This document shows, piece by piece, positions 59,004-64,000 of a DNA stretch of 64,000 nt. Positions within the stretch are counted from its first letter, which is position 1. Every line of letters starts with the position of its first letter. Made by a program: the position numbers and the translations under genes. Below the pieces are notes generated by a model. The model saw only the letters and a program-made list of their open reading frames with translations, was not told the DNA's origin and did no database searches. Origin of the DNA: Endothia cerciana (taxonomy: Eukaryota; Ascomycota; Sordariomycetes; Diaporthales; Cryphonectriaceae); assembly GCA_026119935.1 (NCBI GenBank), contig JALRMH010000004.1:992001-1056000 (forward strand). The letters run 5' to 3'.

Positions 59004-59811
59004 CTTTCTCTTTATTATTCAGTACTCAAGCGAGTCCTCGCAGGCAGACCAATTAATCCGGCACAGAATACTGGCCGTCTGGCGTCGTATTCCCTATACT
59101 TGGTTTCTATTAGTACCTAGCTCATGCATGTCAGACGCAAGGCTGTCCCCAAGGGCGTGCTCAGGTACTCCGAACCTCCCATGGACAGGGATCGAACAGT
59201 CACCCTGCCCGTTATCTCCTGGTTCTCCCTGTTCTCCCCGACCTGGCTTACAAGCGCAAGCCCTCTCTCCCTTCTGCTGGGAACTGGTCTTACCCACCTG
59301 CCCCAAGGCATCTGCATCCGGGCCGGTAGTCGTCCCCACACCGCGGGTGGTGGGCCACGGATGGTGTACACGCCGCCTCCTTGGTCATGTCCCATCGTCC
59401 TCGTGCCTTGTTCCCCATGTGGCTCCCACCGTAATTCTCCCGCGGTACTCACATGCGGTTCCTTTGGACGTTTCGTGCATACCTCCCCAGCACCTAGCGC
59501 GTGGCTGTCCCCCATGCTCGAGCCCTCTGCGTCACCACCTGTCGCGGCTGGTAGTCACCATGTCCCATCGGAGTACTCGTAGTCCAAGTTCGGCATGGGC
59601 CGGAAGGCCATGTTTCTCACTTCCCTGCCTCCTCCTTCCTCATCATCCTACGCGTCTACCAAGTGGTATACGTTGCGACTTACACGTACGGGGCCGGACC
59701 TGGTTGCCTCGCCCGACCAGGCGAACGACAGGGTTGTATGGCTAAACATGGCCATCCGCTATATAATTGTCCAGATGTTGCCACCTGGATATCAAGTCCG
59801 TCTGCCTCAGG

Positions 59812-59838
59812 AACACACACACACACACACACACACAC
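59812..59838. repeat. CA dinucleotide microsatellite
   Basis: About 27 bp of (CA)n, 230 bp before the bZIP-like gene. Confidence 0.95.
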
Positions 59839-60068
59839 AACATCATCGTTGACAAAGCAAGATATCACCACGCAAGACACTCTCCATAGCCCTGGCTATC
59901 CCGTCAAAGTCGTCGTGGCGTATATCACCATACACGCAAGCAGTAGCAGACACCGTCCCATGATATCTGACCTGACTACTATCGGGTTGTTTGCATTACT
60001 TGTCCTTAGACACGTGGAATAGGCTACTTTGCGGCGTGAATTTCTACCCCTACCCTGCACGCAGATAC

Positions 60069-60968
60069 ATGTCCTCGGACGACTCGTCTGGTATCACCGA
60101 GTCTATCGCCAATCTATCCATCACAACCACACACCTCCCCGACGAGACCGGGGAGCATCCCGAGGAGCAAGTCACTCCCCGCCAGGCAAACTTCCGGCCG
60201 ACACCACAGCAGGCCGAGACCTCGTCCAAGAGGAAGCGCGAGAAGTCCAACGGATCCTCCGCCTCCGGCTCAGACACCGAGACAGAACCGTCCGCCAAGA
60301 TGCCCTCCGGCTCGTCCTCAAAACACCACTCCTCGTCCTCCAGCTCCAAGAAGCACCACTCCAGCTTGTCGTCAAAGCACTCCTCGAAGAATGACGACTG
60401 GACGGACGTGACGGAGCCCGAGGAGAGGAGGCGCATCCAGAACCGCATCGCGCAGCGGAAATTCCGTAAGTCCCTCTATCAATTAACCACCCCCCCCCCC
60501 CACAAAAGGGCGTTTTGTTTTAACATATATATACTGACGCACGTCACAGGCGAGAAGGCCCGCGAGCAGAAGGAGCGCCAGGAGCGCGAGGCCCGCAACC
60601 AGGAGCTCGCCGGGTCCTCCTACGCGGTCCCGACGGGCTCCGACCTCGCGGGCGACGACCACCTGTCGGGGCTGCCCTGGGGCGGCCTCAACATCCCGCA
60701 CATGGTCGCGCGGGGCCACGAGTCCACGAGCCAGCAGGGGAGCCGGCGGGGCGCCTCCGACCAGTACGACTCGCAGCAGTACTACGACCCGCAGTTCGTG
60801 GGCGGGGGCTCGCTCGGGAGCGGTGATGACATGGGCGGTGCGGCATACGGGTATGATCTGGCCGATGACAGGTATTTCGACACCTCGGCTTCGTCCTCTA
60901 GCCCGTCGTATTTCTCTTATGACGCTTTTTCAGGGGACGGCAGCAGCAACTCGGGGACGAGGCGCTAG
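60069..60968 (+). CDS. bZIP-like nuclear protein with AP-1-type basic region and no evident zipper
   Basis: Two exons, 60069-60465 and 60550-60968, with an 84-bp intron (GTAAGT...CTGACGCACGTCACAG), encode 271 aa. The N-terminus is Ser/Lys/His-rich and low-complexity. The junction restores EERRRIQNRIAQRKF joined to REKAREQKERQ, the N-x7-R basic region of Yap1/Pap1-like bZIPs (NRxAQRxFR). Position R+10, where the first zipper leucine should stand, is Gln, and no leucine heptads follow. A moderately conserved motif, LSGLPWGGLNIPHMVARGHE, comes next. A related group of fungal proteins with this start and LPWG motif is known to me, so the missing zipper is probably a subfamily trait. An alternative third intron (60851-60933) would replace the end with an acidic tail stopping at 61018 (260 aa). 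Confidence 0.8.
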   Translation: MSSDDSSGITESIANLSITTTHLPDETGEHPEEQVTPRQANFRPTPQQAETSSKRKREKSNGSSASGSDTETEPSAKMPSGSSSKHHSSSSSSKKHHSSLSSKHSSKNDDWTDVTEPEERRRIQNRIAQRKFRKSLYQLTTPPPHKRAFCFNIYILTHVTGEKAREQKERQEREARNQELAGSSYAVPTGSDLAGDDHLSGLPWGGLNIPHMVARGHESTSQQGSRRGASDQYDSQQYYDPQFVGGGSLGSGDDMGGAAYGYDLADDRYFDTSASSSSPSYFSYDAFSGDGSSNSGTRR

Positions 60969-63168
60969 AGGAGGAGGACGACGAGTCGCAGAAGGGCAAG
61001 GGAAAGGGACCAGCGTAATGACTGTGAGTTGTCCTTCAAGCTCTCGGGCACATGTCGGCGTGCAGAAGGATCCGAGGTTGACCGGACCCGGACCAACAGA
61101 TATCAACGAGCTCATGAGGCAGCCAGAAAAGGCGCGTCGGATCATCAGGGCTCGGCAGTGCGGCCGAGGGGACCATCGGTGATACGGCATCGGTACCGTT
61201 GTGTTTTCAGCCCATTTTTGGAATGGGGTGACATTGGGCAAGACATACTCCTCACCTTGTCAGCTTATGGAGTTTGGGGAGGTAAGGCACTCGGTCAGGC
61301 GTTCAGGCTTGGATGATTTTGGACAAGAAACAGGGTTGCAGCGGCAGAATACCCATCTCGTCTTATTTTACAGCCGTACGGAGGCCTCGCGACCCGGTAA
61401 TGTTTGATACACGCAAGATTAAAACGGATACAACTCGACGGATAAAGGGTCGCGTGGGGCAGACCTGACAGATCTCCCAGTCACAATATAGCAACAGCCC
61501 TTCGAGCCTTCATTTGAAGACCGATTGTCCTTGGCCATCACATAGATACGGGAACACCTGCAGGCCCGCAAAACATGGTCACACAGAATGGCGCCCTAGG
61601 TACCTAAAGCTCTGTGATTGGAGGGAGACCTGTATGCAGTCATCGTGAGCAGTTTCACAAGGCAACCAGACTTGGGATGCGACCACTATCCTCAGATTGG
61701 AGACAGACGATCCCGGTTTTGTCAGCCGGAGTTACCGTGTAGCAGGACGGTAGAATGACGATACAACACCTACAAGAGATCCAGACGTCGACCATGCCGC
61801 ACGCAACGTAAGGACAACAAGGGCCGACTGGACATTCAGGGCGAAGACTCTCTTCGTTCTATTACAGCATAAGGCGATAAGCATGATTGCAAAAGTCTCT
61901 GGGGAGTCCCTGGGGAGTTCCTCTAAGAAGTCTATGGGATAAACCTATGGGTAATTCTAGTAACCTCTAGGACATCTCTACATCTAGAGTCAGAAAGCAT
62001 CACACCACGAGACGCATCCACGTACAGAGAACGGCGGCAGGTCTCTCTCAAGACGTTTTCATTTGGATCGTCCTACGATAATATAAGCGAATCAATCTCA
62101 TCTGCACCAACTTCCAACATTCCCGAAAGACCCAAGGCCTGAGCTTATCTGTAACAAGGGCTCGTTTAGAGAGGGCTTGGGGCCTGAATTCACTGATAAT
62201 TGCTAAGGGACTCTAAGGGCTTGATGAGATCCCTTCCTCTTGAAGCCTCTGGTTTCCCGAGGGGTCTCGTTATATACACGAAGTTCTTGCTGCCTTAGGC
62301 AGCCACCGTTTTGACCGGTCTCCCCACATTATGCACGTTGGGAGTACCTTCATTGTTGACCCGGGTCTGTATTGGTTGTCAAGCCTCTGTTGGCCTGCAG
62401 GCCACGTGTCGCTGCAGTATTCAGTGTTTCAGTCCTTCGGAAGCCTTCCGTGTGACATTATCAACATCATCGTCGGCACCAGCGAGCAGATCGCGGTCGG
62501 CACTAGCCTGGCATCTAGATAAAGATGCCCTCCTTCCGACGGCGACTGCTTATCACACCGCTCCAAGGTATTTGTAATCTTATATACCCGCCCGTGCAGC
62601 CTTACGAGGCCGACAGCTAATATACTGCTAGGAACTTCGCGAAGGTGACCACCGTTGCGTCTTCCCCCCCCCCCCCCCTCTGGGTTAGTCATTCGTGTTT
62701 TCAGTGAGTTAACTTCCTGAATCCATGCGATATCTCAAATCCTAACTTACAACACTTTCTAAGAGACGTTCAACGCAACTTGAGCGGCGTCCTTAGCCCC
62801 GCTGGCGTGATCATAACTCTTGTGATTCCCCATTGTCCAGTTCCAATGTCTGACCGAAAGCCTCACAGTTGGGTTGTAGATTCAAGACGTTCTTCACCCA
62901 TGGAAGGATGTCTTCGATAGCCGAGTGCCCAGGTGCGGCCGAGAGTTCTCATCAACAAGTAGCTCTGTGAGACGGCCAAGTTACAAAGGAACTGGGCGAG
63001 TATCTTGCATGGGTAATTTGATGGGAGATCAAAGTTGGTTGCAGCGTCTAGCCTTTACCAATTCTATGCTCATTGTGCAATCTCCTACCGAAAATAGTAC
63101 CTTGACCTTCCAACGCCGTGCTTTCATGTCCAGTCTCTTGTTCCCCCAAATCACGGATCCATTTCATC
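60969..63168. other. Intergenic between the bZIP-like gene and Sec10
   Basis: 2.2 kb, relatively AT-rich at 61850-62250, with a 15-C run at 62664-62678. No supported gene. Confidence 0.5.
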
Positions 63169-64000
63169 TCACATCACACTGCACTCCAGCCCGTACATGG
63201 CCCTCTCGACATCCCTCTTCACTTGGTACCAGTCCGCCCGCCGCTCGGCGAACTCATATACCTCCTCCGCCCTGAAGATCCCGCCGAACCGGTCCCCGTC
63301 CGCGATGATGGTCGCCATGTCCTTCGAGTGCCGCGGGTCGATCAGGTAGATCTGGCTGAGCTCCCTCAGCGCGCGGAAGTACGCGAGGAGGTCCGGGTTC
63401 TTGAGCGTCTGGATGTACTCAAAGTACAGCGTCATGTCCGCGATGAGCTTGATGGCCCCCTCGGTCGAGATCCGCTGCCGCTTGATGTGCTTGCACACGG
63501 CCGTGAATAGCCGCAGGCCGACCTCGCCGTTGAACACCTCCAGCATCGTCTTCTCGGTGCTGCCGACGAGCATCCCCGTATGTGAGGAGACGAGCTCTAC
63601 GACGCGCTTGGCCGTCTGCGTCGGCCCCAGGTCGCCCACGTGCGCGGCGTGTTTCTGACTGCCAAAGGACGCAAAACTTTGCACGCTCGATCGCTTGTCT
63701 AGTGCGCCTAGCGCGTGACTTTCGGGAGGCGGGGGGTTGTAATCTGTCGGCAGTTGCGTCGTCGCGCAGATATACTCGACCTCATCCATCAGCACATCAA
63801 TGCCCTTGTTCAGCCCCGCCGCGACGCTTTCGTCCAGCATCTGCTCGAACTTCTTCTTGGCTAGGCCGGACTGGTCCAGAAAGTCGTTGCGGTCCGCGAT
63901 CTTAGGCGTGGCTAGCTGCTGCTCGAAGAATACGTCGATCATCTGCGAGATCAGGTCGCCCACGTTGACCAGCTCGATAAAGGTGACCAGCGGCGCCACG
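63169..64000 (-). CDS. Exocyst complex subunit Sec10, C-terminal part (5' end beyond the window)
   Basis: An open frame of about 277 codons enters from the right edge and ends at 63169. It reads APLVTFIELVNVGDLISQMI, DVFFEQQL, DFLDQSGLAKKKFEQMLDES, VAAGLNKGIDVLMDEVEYI, then TLYFEYIQTLKNPDLLAYFR and a C-terminal DRFGGIFRAEEVYEFAERRADW. These are the conserved C-terminal helical bundles of Sec10. No intron is needed in this portion. Sec10 bridges Sec15 to the rest of the exocyst, which tethers secretory vesicles at the plasma membrane. Truncation is due to the window edge, not a mutation. Confidence 0.93.
   Translation of the reverse strand, partial: VAPLVTFIELVNVGDLISQMIDVFFEQQLATPKIADRNDFLDQSGLAKKKFEQMLDESVAAGLNKGIDVLMDEVEYICATTQLPTDYNPPPPESHALGALDKRSSVQSFASFGSQKHAAHVGDLGPTQTAKRVVELVSSHTGMLVGSTEKTMLEVFNGEVGLRLFTAVCKHIKRQRISTEGAIKLIADMTLYFEYIQTLKNPDLLAYFRALRELSQIYLIDPRHSKDMATIIADGDRFGGIFRAEEVYEFAERRADWYQVKRDVERAMYGLECSVM

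Larger units (their letters stand above)
54685..60068. other. Gene-poor 5.4-kb region with microsatellites
   Basis: Many short ORFs on both strands, none with a domain, signal peptide or splice pattern I could support. CA, CTCAT and TTC repeats and a C run at 56487-56499 are scattered through it. I see no LTRs, terminal inverted repeats or transposase remnants. Confidence 0.5.

Overview
The window is a stretch of a filamentous ascomycete nuclear genome. Pezizomycotina is clear, and Sordariomycetes is my best guess. The evidence is short introns (about 50-200 bp) with GTAAGT/GTATGT-type donors and CTAAC/CTGAC branch sites, GC-rich coding sequence, pyrimidine-rich leaders, and gene families typical of that group (Mid1, Eis1, Yop1, fungal RFX, INA17-like, Frag1/Sfk1). 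All functional calls come from reading translated sequence by eye and from remembered family signatures. No database search was possible.

Layout. 1-13.3 kb: a small secreted cysteine-rich protein (-), an Mn-type cation diffusion facilitator with a 26-glutamine tract (+), an unrecognised PY-motif protein (+), the Mid1 calcium-channel subunit (-) and the ER-shaping protein Yop1 (-). 14.3-20.9 kb: an RFX transcription factor (+, four exons) and a monoglyceride-lipase-like hydrolase (+). 21.6-25.9 kb: an accessory-looking island with microsatellites, a perfect 77-bp higher-order minisatellite, an ORF of a dispersed-type fungal family broken by one in-frame TGA, and a two-TM orphan family gene. 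26.0-40.7 kb: a dense conserved block with a mitochondrial single-TM protein (-), Ysy6/RAMP4 (+), a nucleolar lysine-rich SMAP-type protein (-), the TFIIH kinase Cdk7/Kin28 (-), a Frag1/DRAM/Sfk1 membrane protein (+), eisosome protein Eis1 (-) and a Y_phosphatase3-type phosphatase (+). 40.7-46.8 kb: a gene-poor, microsatellite-rich gap. 46.8-54.7 kb: a divergent 14-3-3 protein (+), a large SHPRH/Irc20-type SNF2-RING protein (-) and mitoribosomal mS41 (+). 54.7-60.1 kb: a second gene-poor gap. 60.1-64 kb: a bZIP-like protein without an evident zipper (+) and the C-terminal part of exocyst Sec10 (-), which runs off the right edge.

Most genes are unrelated housekeeping functions and there is no operon or metabolic cluster. 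Themes that recur are membrane and ER biology (Mid1, Yop1, Ysy6, Frag1, Eis1, Sec10) and nuclear regulation (RFX, Cdk7, SHPRH, bZIP-like). The least ordinary items are the cysteine-rich secreted peptide, the atypical 14-3-3, the zipper-less bZIP, the minisatellite/pseudogene island, and a set of poly-C tracts that lie on the sense strand of leaders and introns.
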